DNA of 11,208 nt from Baffinella frigidus (lineage: Eukaryota; Cryptophyceae; Cryptomonadales; Baffinellaceae), in assembly GCA_026770585.1 (NCBI GenBank), contig MU646409.1, positions 147,318 through 158,525 of the forward strand, read 5' to 3'. Numbering within the stretch: the first letter of the stretch is position 1; the number at the start of each line of letters is the position of its first letter. Shown here one piece after another: positions 1-5,782 of the stretch. The notes under the pieces are model-generated. The model saw nothing but the letters and a program-made list of their open reading frames with translations, ran no database searches and was not told the origin of the DNA. The translations under genes and the position numbers were made by a program.

Positions 1-110
1 ACCCCTCACCCCTTAACCCTAAATCCTAAACCCTCACCACTTAACCCCAAACTCTGAACCCTAAACCCTAAACCCTTAACCCTAAACCCCTCAATCCTAC
101 CCCCTCACCC
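1..110. repeat. Degenerate telomere-like CCCTAAA array (block 1)
   Basis: Near-tandem heptamers of the form CCCTAAA, CCCTTAA, CCCTCAA and CCTAAAC, with scattered substitutions. CCCTAAA is the C-rich strand of the TTTAGGG telomere repeat of plants and many algae. The C-rich strand reads 5' to 3' on the plus strand, which is what a left chromosome end would show. The units are too degenerate for freshly made telomere, so this is probably subtelomeric or interstitial. The window opens inside the array, so its true left edge is unknown. Confidence 0.85.
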
Positions 111-194
111 GTACGACCATGCTGGGGACGTGTGTGACCTTGTTCGAACAGGAACACCCCTTATTCTTCAACGTTGCTCTTCAACCTTGTTCTT

Positions 195-224
195 GAACCG
201 AAATTCTCGTGAACCGAAAATCTC
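195..224. repeat. Short tandem duplication, 16-bp period
   Basis: GAACCGAAATTCTC (195-208) is followed by GAACCGAAAATCTC (211-224), a one-base variant. It lies just upstream of the possible terminal exon and has no evident function. Confidence 0.6.
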
Positions 225-231
225 TGGGCAG

Positions 232-300
232 GTGCTCGGGGAGCAGAGTCTGGAAGACTTCACCGAGACTCTCCTGACGGACGCCGCTGCCTTCAAGTAG
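232..300 (+). CDS. Possible 3' terminal exon of an unrecognised gene
   Basis: A frame ending at TAG (298-300) reads VLGEQSLEDFTETLLTDAAAFK. This is an acidic, helix-like C-terminus in which 18 of 22 codons end in G or C, similar in style to the phosphodiesterase gene. A pyrimidine-containing stretch ending in GGGCAG (226-231) just before it could be a 3' splice site. The frame is also open upstream to at least position 94, where it reads less like protein. No family is recognised and there is no usable ATG, so if real it is a last exon whose upstream exons lie to the left or within 111-230. It could equally be a chance open stretch. Confidence 0.3.
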   Translation: MLGEQSLEDFTETLLTDAAAFK

Positions 301-812
301 TCTCAACTCTCTTCAGTCCAATATCCTAAAGGCTACATAAATGACTTCTGTCTCCGCCCAAGACGGGCCCGTCCCGAGTCCGTCCTCACAAATAGTGTCT
401 CCTCGGGATGTTTCGCCCCCCCCCCACCACCACCAAGCACCCTGTGGGGTGCTGCGTGCTGCTATGGCCCTCACGTCTGCGCGGTCGTGTCTTGAACATT
501 CATGAAAGAGAGAACACGTGCGGTTGTTACGCATCGAAACGACCAAGGCTTGGACCGCTTATGCCCTTCCGCCCTTGCGTGAAGGCCTTGTAAGCTCGCT
601 TGCCACACCCTTTCGCGGACGTGATCATGCGAGGATACGAAGTTCAGAGAGAGACCGCCCCACCCGAAACGTGACCCACAATGGCCTGCGATTTGTCGAC
701 TTGTGAACTGAGAATCGTGGGCCGTTCTGGCGTGAAAACAGCCCACGCATGTCAACAATGGTCTGCGATTGGTCAACCAAGGCAGTCTGAGAAGGCTCCA
801 GATGGTTTTGTT
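301..812. other. Intergenic stretch without recognised gene
   Basis: No convincing coding sequence. Short ORFs on both strands have no recognisable domain. Visible structure is limited to a poly-C run (417-425), a small hairpin with arms AGCACCC/GGGTGCT (436-442 / 447-453), and a direct repeat of 20 bp with 18 matches (ACAATGGYCTGCGATTKGTC at 678-697 and 755-774, period 77). Confidence 0.5.
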
Positions 813-933
813 CACAGGGGCACCTCGCCATAAGAAAGCGCCCCCCCCCTGGGACCACCTTAGGGCTCCTGGCATAGGCCTACTGCAGGGTCCTAGGGGG
901 AGGCACTTTCTTGTGAGCGAGTTACCCATGTAC
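813..933. repeat. Dispersed repeat, copy 1 (partner at 6970-7088)
   Basis: The two ends of this segment match 6970-7088 in direct orientation. At the left both copies carry ACAGGGG then ACCTCGC, an A-rich AAGAAA and a C-rich run. At the right TTCTTGTGAGCGAGTTACCC (908-927) matches 7063-7082 with one difference, and the match continues for six more bases with one further difference. The middle contains GGGACCACC, CCTAGGG and related palindromic pieces that are rearranged between copies. No coding capacity is seen. Confidence 0.6.
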
Positions 934-1028
934 CGTCGCGTGATCGAAAGGTGTTCTGTCCCAGCACGTGGAAGCGCCACATTCACTTGAAAACCCCTTC
1001 ATGTAAAACACATGGTACATTTTCACCC

Positions 1029-2537
1029 TTATTGATCCACCCCCACGTCCTCCCAGTCGCGCGCCTTCTCGAGGTCGAGGTCGGAGCAGAAAGCGTAGGA
1101 CGCGCGGTTGTCGCCCAGGTTCTCGAGCGGAATGTCCAAACCCTCCCGGGGGAATACGGCTGCGAGAAGGTCGAAGAGGGGGGCGGCGAGATAGTCGATG
1201 AAGCCAGTTTGGATGGCGACGCGCGATTTGGCGAGGCGGTCGCAGTTGGGCGAGACCTCCATGCCCATTTCTCGTTCAGCGTCGCCTTGGAGGAAGAACT
1301 CGTCGGTGACGCGCAGAGCCCAGCGCCGCGCCACCGCCGCGGGTTTGACCACGTTGGAGATGTCTGCGCATTTGACCATGAGCTCCATGGCCAGCTGTTT
1401 ATCCATCTCCACAGCCGGGTCCTGGGCACGGCGCGTGGCGAACTCCTGCAATTGCTCGAAGTATTCGCCGTGGCGCTTCATGTCGGTCGCGAGGATGATC
1501 TTCGAGACAGAGGAGCGAAACTGGTAGTACTGTGCCGAGGAGAGCCCTTCGAGAATCCCGACATCTCTGGCGCACATGAATTCGAAGGCACATAGCGCAT
1601 GGTGCTTCTCGAGGAGCGCGTCCCGGAGGATGATGTCCCTGTACTTGCCGCGCGTCGCGGCCCCCGCTGCCTTGGAGAGGAACTGCGAAGTCACCCCCGG
1701 GTGCTCCATGTCGTGACAGAGGGCCGCAGACAAGAGAGCGAAGCGCTCCCACGAGTCGAGGCGCGCTATGGTCCCGGTGGAAGTAGCGAGCGCGTTGGTC
1801 GTCTGCATCACGTCGAACACGTGGTAGAAGTTGTGGTAGGGGTTGTCGAGCATGGAGGCGCGGACCGCGAGGATGAAGCGGCGCACGCGGTGCTCGGCGA
1901 GCCCCGCGGGAAGCCCGGCGCTGACGAACATCTCCAGAGCCAGGTGGCAGAGGACATCGGTGGGCAGGGTCGTTGGGTCGAGGTCGAAGGTGAGAAGATG
2001 CTTTTTGCTTGAGGCGAAGGCGTCGTCGTCGACCGCGGGCCATTCGGGGAGGACTGCACGAGCGCGGCGCGGCAGCTTGAAGGTCACTCCTATCTTGTTT
2101 CTTCCAGTCCCGCCCCCCAGACCGCCCTGGACCTCTCGGGGCCCCGCGCGGGCGCGTTTTGAGGCTTCGACCACGGGGCATTCGAGGGGGGTTGATCCAG
2201 TGGGGCGCTCCCGCTTCAAAGGGCCAGGGTACGCGAAGACCTCGACGTGTTTTGCTAGTTCAAGGGCTGCAGGTAGATCGCTCACGCGCCACAACGAGTC
2301 GGTACTGTCGGACCGCGAGACTGTGCTGCCGCACCGCGATAGGCTCTCCAGCTGCTTCTCGGACGACGATCTGCACACCGAGAGGCGCAAGGGGCCCTCC
2401 ACCGTCACGCTCGTAGGACTACTTCTTATCCGCGTGAAGTTCCCGACGTTCATGGCGGACCGAAGGGCAGCCTCTCTGTTGTCCTGGGAGGTGTGGTCGC
2501 CATCGTGGGGAAAGTCTGCGAACGGGGGGAAGAGCAT
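1029..2537 (-). CDS. 3',5'-cyclic nucleotide phosphodiesterase (class I, PDEase_I catalytic domain)
   Basis: Predicted 502-residue enzyme that hydrolyses cAMP and/or cGMP to the 5'-monophosphate, ending cyclic-nucleotide signals. The class I catalytic domain covers about residues 195-485 with its signature motifs in order: YHNFYHVFDVMQ (234-245; H235 the likely proton donor, H239 metal site), HDMEHPG (275-281, metal ligands H275/D276), LEKHH (309-313), ILATDMKRH (348-356), CADIS (390-394; D392 the second metal aspartate), EFFLQGD (413-419), SPNCDR (429-434), and IQTGFIDYL (442-450; Q443 is the invariant purine-binding glutamine). All catalytic residues expected from the family are present. 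The usual Asn after HPG is Ser284. Residues 1-175 are Ser/Arg-rich with no GAF, membrane or other domain visible, so the protein is probably soluble. The start is the first ATG after an in-frame TAA (2550-2552), has A at -3, and the frame is uninterrupted, so no intron is needed. Substrate preference cannot be read; the general layout resembles PDE4-type domains. Confidence 0.93.
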   Translation of the reverse strand: MLFPPFADFPHDGDHTSQDNREAALRSAMNVGNFTRIRSSPTSVTVEGPLRLSVCRSSSEKQLESLSRCGSTVSRSDSTDSLWRVSDLPAALELAKHVEVFAYPGPLKRERPTGSTPLECPVVEASKRARAGPREVQGGLGGGTGRNKIGVTFKLPRRARAVLPEWPAVDDDAFASSKKHLLTFDLDPTTLPTDVLCHLALEMFVSAGLPAGLAEHRVRRFILAVRASMLDNPYHNFYHVFDVMQTTNALATSTGTIARLDSWERFALLSAALCHDMEHPGVTSQFLSKAAGAATRGKYRDIILRDALLEKHHALCAFEFMCARDVGILEGLSSAQYYQFRSSVSKIILATDMKRHGEYFEQLQEFATRRAQDPAVEMDKQLAMELMVKCADISNVVKPAAVARRWALRVTDEFFLQGDAEREMGMEVSPNCDRLAKSRVAIQTGFIDYLAAPLFDLLAAVFPREGLDIPLENLGDNRASYAFCSDLDLEKARDWEDVGVDQ

Positions 2538-2552
2538 GCTGTCGTGTGCTTA

Positions 2553-2730
2553 TCACAAATGATCGCTTGTGCTGTTTCACCAACCTCAATCCCCCTCACC
2601 TGGAGCTTTCACGAACAGGTCTAGGGTTGAGATTGTCATGAGATTTTCTCCCTTGTCTACGTCCTTTTAAATTCGGTGTCTGTCCCTGAAGTTCGCAGTC
2701 TGTTTTGACAATTTCACGAAATGGTCTGAA
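2553..2730. other. Upstream region of the phosphodiesterase gene
   Basis: This is the 5' flank of the minus-strand phosphodiesterase gene. No TATA box or other recognisable promoter element was found. The segment CAATCCCCCTCACC...TGGAGCTTTCA (2588-2611) is loosely echoed at 5490-5530, suggesting that repeat-family sequence reaches to within about 100 bp of the gene. Confidence 0.35.
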
Positions 2731-2772
2731 GGGCCATGTGTTTTCATATGAACATGCGAAAAAACATGGCCC
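2731..2772. repeat. Hairpin 3 (15-bp arms, AAAAAACATGG core)
   Basis: GGGCCATGTGTTTTC (2731-2745) pairs with GAAAAAACATGGCCC (2758-2772), one mismatch in 15, around a 12-nt loop. The right arm carries the same AAAAAACATGG string that forms the arms of the hairpins at 3607-3637 and 4364-4398, but here the A-run faces the loop rather than the outside. About 20 bp downstream lies GGTCACGAG (2794-2802), also found after the 3607-3637 hairpin, so the two may be related. It lies about 190 bp from the phosphodiesterase start. Confidence 0.7.
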
Positions 2773-2995
2773 CTCAGATGACGGTGCTGTCTTGGTCACG
2801 AGGTCGTGTAGTAAAGAAGTCTTATCCTCTAGCAGGTCCAAATAAATATGTAAGTCATAAATGGAGGTTCGTGGTATTCTGCCAAATTTCGCCGATCAAT
2901 TTCGTCCTTTTTCAAATCTGAAAGCGCAGATCCTCGAGATTTGGTCGCCAGCTCCAGAATCTGCTAAAAATATTCGAGCTGCGATGAAATCTTGA

Positions 2996-3210
2996 GATCT
3001 TTACTACAGGCCAAAGGTCGGATAAATGGCTCCAACTAAAGTGATTATTACTATTACGAGCTCGTAGACGTGCAAGAGGATCGCAGGAGCGCGAGAAAAA
3101 TACCGATATGGGCCCCTCTTCGTATGTAGTAAAACCAAACAGGCCAGACCAACGGATCTGCTGACCTGACGACACGTGACCTGTCTCAGCGGAGGTCACG
3201 CGGAGGTCAC
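2996..3210. repeat. Left arm of large inverted repeat
   Basis: Bases 3144-3210 are a perfect 67-bp inverted match to 4484-4550. Further out, GATCTTTACTACAGGCC (2996-3012) is a perfect 17-bp inverted match to 4625-4641, so similarity resumes outside the perfect core after a diverged stretch. The core contains a tandem GTGACCTCCGC pair (on the minus strand) and a CACGTG. The arrangement fits terminal inverted repeats of a non-autonomous element of about 1.4-1.65 kb, or an inverted duplication. Confidence 0.85.
3055..3066. repeat. Perfect 12-bp palindrome TACGAGCTCGTA
   Basis: A self-complementary TACGAGCTCGTA. The same sequence forms the core of the 16-bp palindrome at 5338-5353, and related TACGAG/CTCGTA inverted repeats occur at 4703-4720 and 4924-4950. 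Confidence 0.7.
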
Positions 3211-3590
3211 TCGACGATCACGTGACGTCATCTGACCGCCTTATTCTGGTGTCAAGGGCGCTTTCTGGCTTTGCGCCGTGGACAGTCACGTGTGCTCCGA
3301 CCAGGCCTCCAGCCCGGCGGGAGAAGAAGATCGTTTGTGGCCCCAACGCTGTAAATTAGGACGGATTGTGGCCCCAAAATGGCGCCGAGGTGCCAAAACG
3401 GAAATGTCCATCTATTGACCCCTTCGTCCGGGAATCTCCGTGATTGCTGACAGATTACTACACGTCACGAGCAGGTCAGTTTATCACGTCCGCATCACAC
3501 CTCGCCCCACAAGGCCCCGCAGCCAGCCGCTGCACACCGCGCCCCGCTGCATACTCGTACCTGAGCCGAGGCCGAGACCCAGCAGTCTGC

Positions 3591-3641
3591 GGCCCATCCA
3601 AGATGAAAAAAACATGGCGCGAAGCGCCATGTTTTTTCCTT
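3591..3641. repeat. Hairpin 1 (14-bp perfect arms, 3-nt loop)
   Basis: AAAAAACATGGCGC (3607-3620), loop GAA, then GCGCCATGTTTTTT (3624-3637) form a perfect stem. The 51-bp block 3591-3641, starting GGCCCATCCAA, matches the reverse complement of 4362-4412 at 46 of 51 positions. Two of the five differences are a compensatory pair (G3617-C3627 here, A-T in the other copy), one is in the loop, and one decides whether a closing G-C pair exists. Confidence 0.85.
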
Positions 3642-3704
3642 GGCGCGCTGGACGGCACCCCCCGCTCCCCGCCCCCCCGGCGGAGGGAGGAGCTTGAATT
3701 GCAG

Positions 3705-3723
3705 GGTCACGAGTGGTCACGAG
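3705..3723. repeat. Tandem GGTCACGAG pair
   Basis: GGTCACGAG occurs at 3705-3713 and 3715-3723, and once more at 2794-2802 after hairpin 3. It is a short motif that accompanies two of the three hairpins. Confidence 0.5.
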
Positions 3724-3877
3724 GGCCACGTGTCCGGCTGGCTAACATTTCCGTTACCTTAACGTGTGTAGTAATCTCGGATTTTGCCGGTAACGGTGTC
3801 AGTTGAACTTTGGGGCCACAAATCGTCCTAATTTACTACTTAGGGGCCACAATCGATCTACGAAGGGGAGGGGCACG

Positions 3878-4298
3878 AATTGACGCACGTTTTTGGGCTT
3901 AAAATGAGTATCGAAGACGAAATAATTTACCCCTGCTTCTTCAGACCAAATTGAAGAGCAGGACACGGTGAGATCTTTGCCGTTTTCAAAAGTTGAAATA
4001 ATTAACTTTTGAGCGAGCTGCGGCGCGCTAAAATTTGCTCATTTCCCTGTGATCGGATAATTGACGCAGTCTTTACCACACAATCCCAGGCAAAATCGCG
4101 TGTGAGATGTGTCCTAAACGGGGAATGTGTTGTAAAGACTGATTTTGCCCCATTTGCTGACCGAAAGCACTTTTAAGATATAAAAATAATCTCGGTACAT
4201 ATCTTAAAAGTGAGATTGTTATTTTTGTACCTGGGTGGAATTCAAACGTTTTGTTTTGTGTGGTAAAGATTGCGTCAATTTTCGAAGATGCGTCAATT
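3878..4298. mobile_element. Inverted-repeat element B (MITE-like, about 420 bp)
   Basis: AATTGACGCA occurs at 3878-3887 and 4059-4068, and inverted (TGCGTCAATT) at 4271-4280 and 4289-4298, so each side carries two copies. The inner pair extends to 25 bp: 4059-4083 against the reverse complement of 4256-4280, with one mismatch, covering a CTTTACCACACAA tail. The interior is more A+T-rich than the surrounding sequence and holds alternative hairpins at 4168-4226. No ORF with a recognisable function is present. The paired ends suggest a non-autonomous transposable element, although target-site duplications are not obvious. Confidence 0.6.
4168..4226. repeat. Overlapping alternative hairpins
   Basis: CACTTTTAAGATAT (4168-4181) is perfectly complementary to ATATCTTAAAAGTG (4199-4212). 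The loop segment AAAAATAATCTC (about 4182-4193) can instead pair with GAGATTGTTATTTTT (4212-4226), one-base bulge. The two stems overlap and compete, an attenuator-like geometry at sequence level. There is no evidence that the region is transcribed. Confidence 0.6.
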
Positions 4299-4323
4299 TG
4301 GACCAATCCCTTCCTACGTCTCA

Positions 4324-4357
4324 GCCCGGCGGCCCGGCCTGCGGCCCGGCGGCCCGG
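4324..4357. repeat. GC-rich direct repeat
   Basis: GCCCGGCGGCCCGG occurs at 4324-4337 and again at 4344-4357, period 20. It sits immediately before hairpin 2. Confidence 0.7.
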
Positions 4358-4361
4358 AAGG

Positions 4362-4412
4362 AAGGAAAAAACATGACGCTCCGCGTCATGTTTTTTCCAT
4401 TTTGGATGGGCC
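4362..4412. repeat. Hairpin 2 (16-bp perfect arms, 3-nt loop)
   Basis: GGAAAAAACATGACGC (4364-4379), loop TCC (4380-4382), then GCGTCATGTTTTTTCC (4383-4398) form a perfect stem. The block is the inverted homologue of 3591-3641. The stem differs from hairpin 1 by a compensated pair (A4376-T4386 in place of G-C), so pairing is kept while sequence changes. Confidence 0.85.
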
Positions 4413-4435
4413 ACAGTGGTGTACGATAGGTAGCT

Positions 4436-4473
4436 CCTTAATTGGCGGGGCGTCCCTTAATTGGCGGGGCGTC
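4436..4473. repeat. Perfect 19-bp tandem duplication
   Basis: CCTTAATTGGCGGGGCGTC occurs at 4436-4454 and again immediately at 4455-4473 without a mismatch. It lies just inside the right arm of the large inverted repeat. Confidence 0.85.
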
Positions 4474-4483
4474 TCACCGTCAC

Positions 4484-4641
4484 GTGACCTCCGCGTGACC
4501 TCCGCTGAGACAGGTCACGTGTCGTCAGGTCAGCAGATCCGTTGGTCTGGAGATCCGTTCTTCGGATTTGGGGAAATTCAAGTTGCTTTGTGCAAAAAGA
4601 GCCCGGGGTCCCCAGAAGTAGGTCGGCCTGTAGTAAAGATC
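4484..4641. repeat. Right arm of large inverted repeat
   Basis: 4484-4550 is the perfect 67-bp inverted partner of 3144-3210, and 4625-4641 (ending CTGTAGTAAAGATC) the 17-bp partner of 2996-3012. Complete identity over 67 bp, with strong divergence in the flanks, points to recent duplication, conversion between the arms, or functional constraint on the core. Confidence 0.85.
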
Positions 4642-4702
4642 CCCAGAAGTAAAAGATCCGCTTGGGATGATCTTGGCCCAAGATTCTTGGGGGTCGTCCT
4701 TG

Positions 4703-4720
4703 CTCGTACGACGGTACGAG
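4703..4720. repeat. Small inverted repeat CTCGTAC/GTACGAG
   Basis: CTCGTAC (4703-4709) and GTACGAG (4714-4720) form 7-bp arms around GACG. It belongs with the other TACGAG/CTCGTA palindromes in this window. Confidence 0.6.
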
Positions 4721-4848
4721 TGCCTCCTCGGCGTCCTCGCATGATGAGGGGACATCCGAGCAGGGAGCAAATAGGTGCGTCCGCATGTGCGCCACAGTCC
4801 CGAGGCGGGCCCGGCCCGGCCGGGTAATCTAAAAACCTAAAGGACCTA

Positions 4849-4907
4849 AAGGAGCCTTGCTTTCTCTGCCGCCCATGTAAGGAGCCTTGCTTTCTCTGCC
4901 GCCCATG
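4849..4907. repeat. 30-bp tandem duplication
   Basis: The 29-base segment from AAGGAGCCTTGC to GCCCATG occurs at 4849-4877 and again at 4879-4907 without mismatch. It marks the left edge of the 200-bp repeat region. Confidence 0.85.
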
Positions 4908-5061
4908 ATTATATCCCCTCTTCACGAGCCTCTGCACTACGAGGCTCGTACTGGAGAGCTAAACGCGATCCGAAAGCAAAAATGCTTTCTTTGCAGTCCT
5001 TTCTACGGAAGGGCGTGTCGTTGGGCTATGTTGGGAGCATTTAAAACCTAGAGGACCTAAA
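4905..5061. repeat. 200-bp repeat family, copy A (5' truncated)
   Basis: Shares with copies C and D the order CCCCTCTTCACGAGCCTCTGC, AACGCGATCCGAAAGCA, ATGCTTTCT, a TTCTACGGAA block, TATGTTGGGAG and AACCT..GGACCTAA. It carries a 12-13-base insertion absent from the others, which gives perfect 9-bp arms ACGAGCCTC (4924-4932) / GAGGCTCGT (4941-4949). The GAAAGCA/TGCTTTC hairpin (4972-4978 / 4983-4989) is present. Confidence 0.85.
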
Positions 5062-5062
5062 G

Positions 5063-5132
5063 GCAGTCCTTTCTACGGAAGGGCGTGTCGTTGGGCTATG
5101 TTGGGAGCATTTAAAACCTAAAGGACCTAAAT
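5063..5132. repeat. 200-bp repeat family, partial copy B (70-bp tandem duplication)
   Basis: Duplicates 4993-5062 exactly in phase, period 70, with few differences (one is CCTAGAGG to CCTAAAGG). It holds only the 3' third of the family unit, so it arose by local tandem duplication rather than a separate insertion. Confidence 0.85.
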
Positions 5133-5335
5133 GGGTTCGGTGTGTGCGCGAGCGTGATCCCACTTGGGACTCCTCAAACACCCCAAGAGAGCCACCCTGT
5201 ATCCCCTCTTCACGAGCCTCTGCACTGAAGAGCGAAACGCGATCCGAAAGCAAACATGCTTTCTCTGCAGTCCTTTCTACGGAAGGGCTTGTCGTTGGCA
5301 TATGTTGGGAGAAATTAAAACCTAAAGGACCTTAG
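5131..5335. repeat. 200-bp repeat family, copy C (full-length type)
   Basis: Begins TGGGTTCGGTG and runs through CAAACACCCCAAGAGAGCC to AACCTAAAGGACCTTA. It keeps the GAAAGCA/TGCTTTC hairpin with loop AACA instead of AAAA. No coding function is apparent; short ORFs across it do not resemble a known protein. Confidence 0.85.
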
Positions 5336-5337
5336 CA

Positions 5338-5353
5338 CCTACGAGCTCGTAGG
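5338..5353. repeat. Perfect 16-bp palindrome CCTACGAGCTCGTAGG
   Basis: Fully self-complementary and placed at the 3' end of repeat copy C, between GGACCTTAGCA and GGACCTAAAGGG. It appears to split or follow a duplicated GGACCT(A/T)A motif, as if inserted there. Confidence 0.8.
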
Positions 5354-5572
5354 GACCTAAAGGGTTCTAATAACGAAATCTTGCAAGCACGCGTCACCCC
5401 CTCCTAGACCTCCCTCCATTGTTCGTTGGTGTCTGGCTGATCTCTTTCATCTTTGGTGTCTGACTGATTTCACCTCACCCCCTCACACAATCCCTCTCAC
5501 CTTGTGGGGTATCCGTAGTTGGAGCTTTCATACTTCAGCTATGGGATACCATGAGCCTCATAAAGGCTGACT
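5354..5572. other. Spacer between repeat copies C and D
   Basis: No gene seen. Contains a direct repeat TTGGTGTCTGRCTGATYT (5426-5443 and 5453-5470, period 27), and GGTATCC / GGATACC inverted halves near 5510 and 5544. Confidence 0.5.
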
Positions 5573-5782
5573 TGGGTTCGGTGCGTGGGCGGGCATGGTC
5601 ACCAATTGGTATATCTCCAAACACCCCAAGAGAGCCACCCTGTATCCCCTCTTCACGAGCCTCTGCATTGGAGAGCTAAACGCGATCCGAAAGCAAAAAT
5701 GCTTTCTCTGCATATCCCTTCTACGGAACGGCGTGTCGTTGGCATATGTTGGGAGAAATTAAAACCTCAAGGACCTAAATGG
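5573..5782. repeat. 200-bp repeat family, copy D
   Basis: Aligns end to end with copy C from TTGGGTTCGGTG to AACCTCAAGGACCTAAATGGG. Its middle, after GGTTCGGTGCGTG, diverges. It retains the GAAAGCA/TGCTTTC hairpin with an AAAA loop. A short relic of the family's 3' end (TATGTTGGG..AACCTAGAGGACCTAA) also occurs at about 6364-6396. Confidence 0.85.

Larger units (their letters stand above)
3328..3859. mobile_element. Inverted-repeat element A (MITE-like, about 530 bp)
   Basis: The ends 3331-3378 and 3809-3856 are inverted copies, 41 of 48 bases matching, sharing GTAAATTAGGACG and two direct copies of TTGTGGCCCC within each arm. The total is four copies of that motif, resembling doubled subterminal transposase-binding sites. 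Inside, AACGGAAATGT (about 3399) and GATTACTACAC (about 3452) recur inverted near 3740-3775, so the palindrome is diverged but longer than its ends. Hairpin 1 lies near its centre. No transposase is encoded and no clear target-site duplication is seen; non-autonomous element status is inferred. Confidence 0.6.

Noticed and set aside
471-986. 171-codon minus-strand ORF downstream of the phosphodiesterase gene
   Set aside because: No domain, and it spans a dispersed repeat copy and a poly-G/C run.
951-1595. Long plus-strand ORF opposite the phosphodiesterase gene
   Set aside because: It is the antisense shadow of a G/C-ending coding sequence. It has no domain, while the minus strand has an unmistakable catalytic domain.
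1399-2181. 260-codon minus-strand ORF overlapping the phosphodiesterase gene in another frame
   Set aside because: Arg/Pro/Ser-rich out-of-frame product typical of a G+C-rich gene read in the wrong frame.
1843-2562. 239-codon plus-strand ORF over the 5' half of the phosphodiesterase gene
   Set aside because: Antisense shadow with low-complexity Ser/Arg composition and no recognisable family.
3444-3806. 120-codon plus-strand ORF across inverted-repeat element A
   Set aside because: It runs straight through hairpin 1 and inverted arms, has no recognisable domain, and similar ORFs occur in every frame of this G+C-rich stretch.
3607-4398. Bacterial-type intrinsic terminators
   Set aside because: The stems end in T runs but are symmetric A6/T6 palindromes in a eukaryotic non-coding region with no gene ending there.
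4270-4827. 185-codon plus-strand ORF
   Set aside because: It crosses hairpin 2, the 19-bp tandem repeat and the 67-bp inverted arm; the product follows repeat boundaries rather than a protein family.
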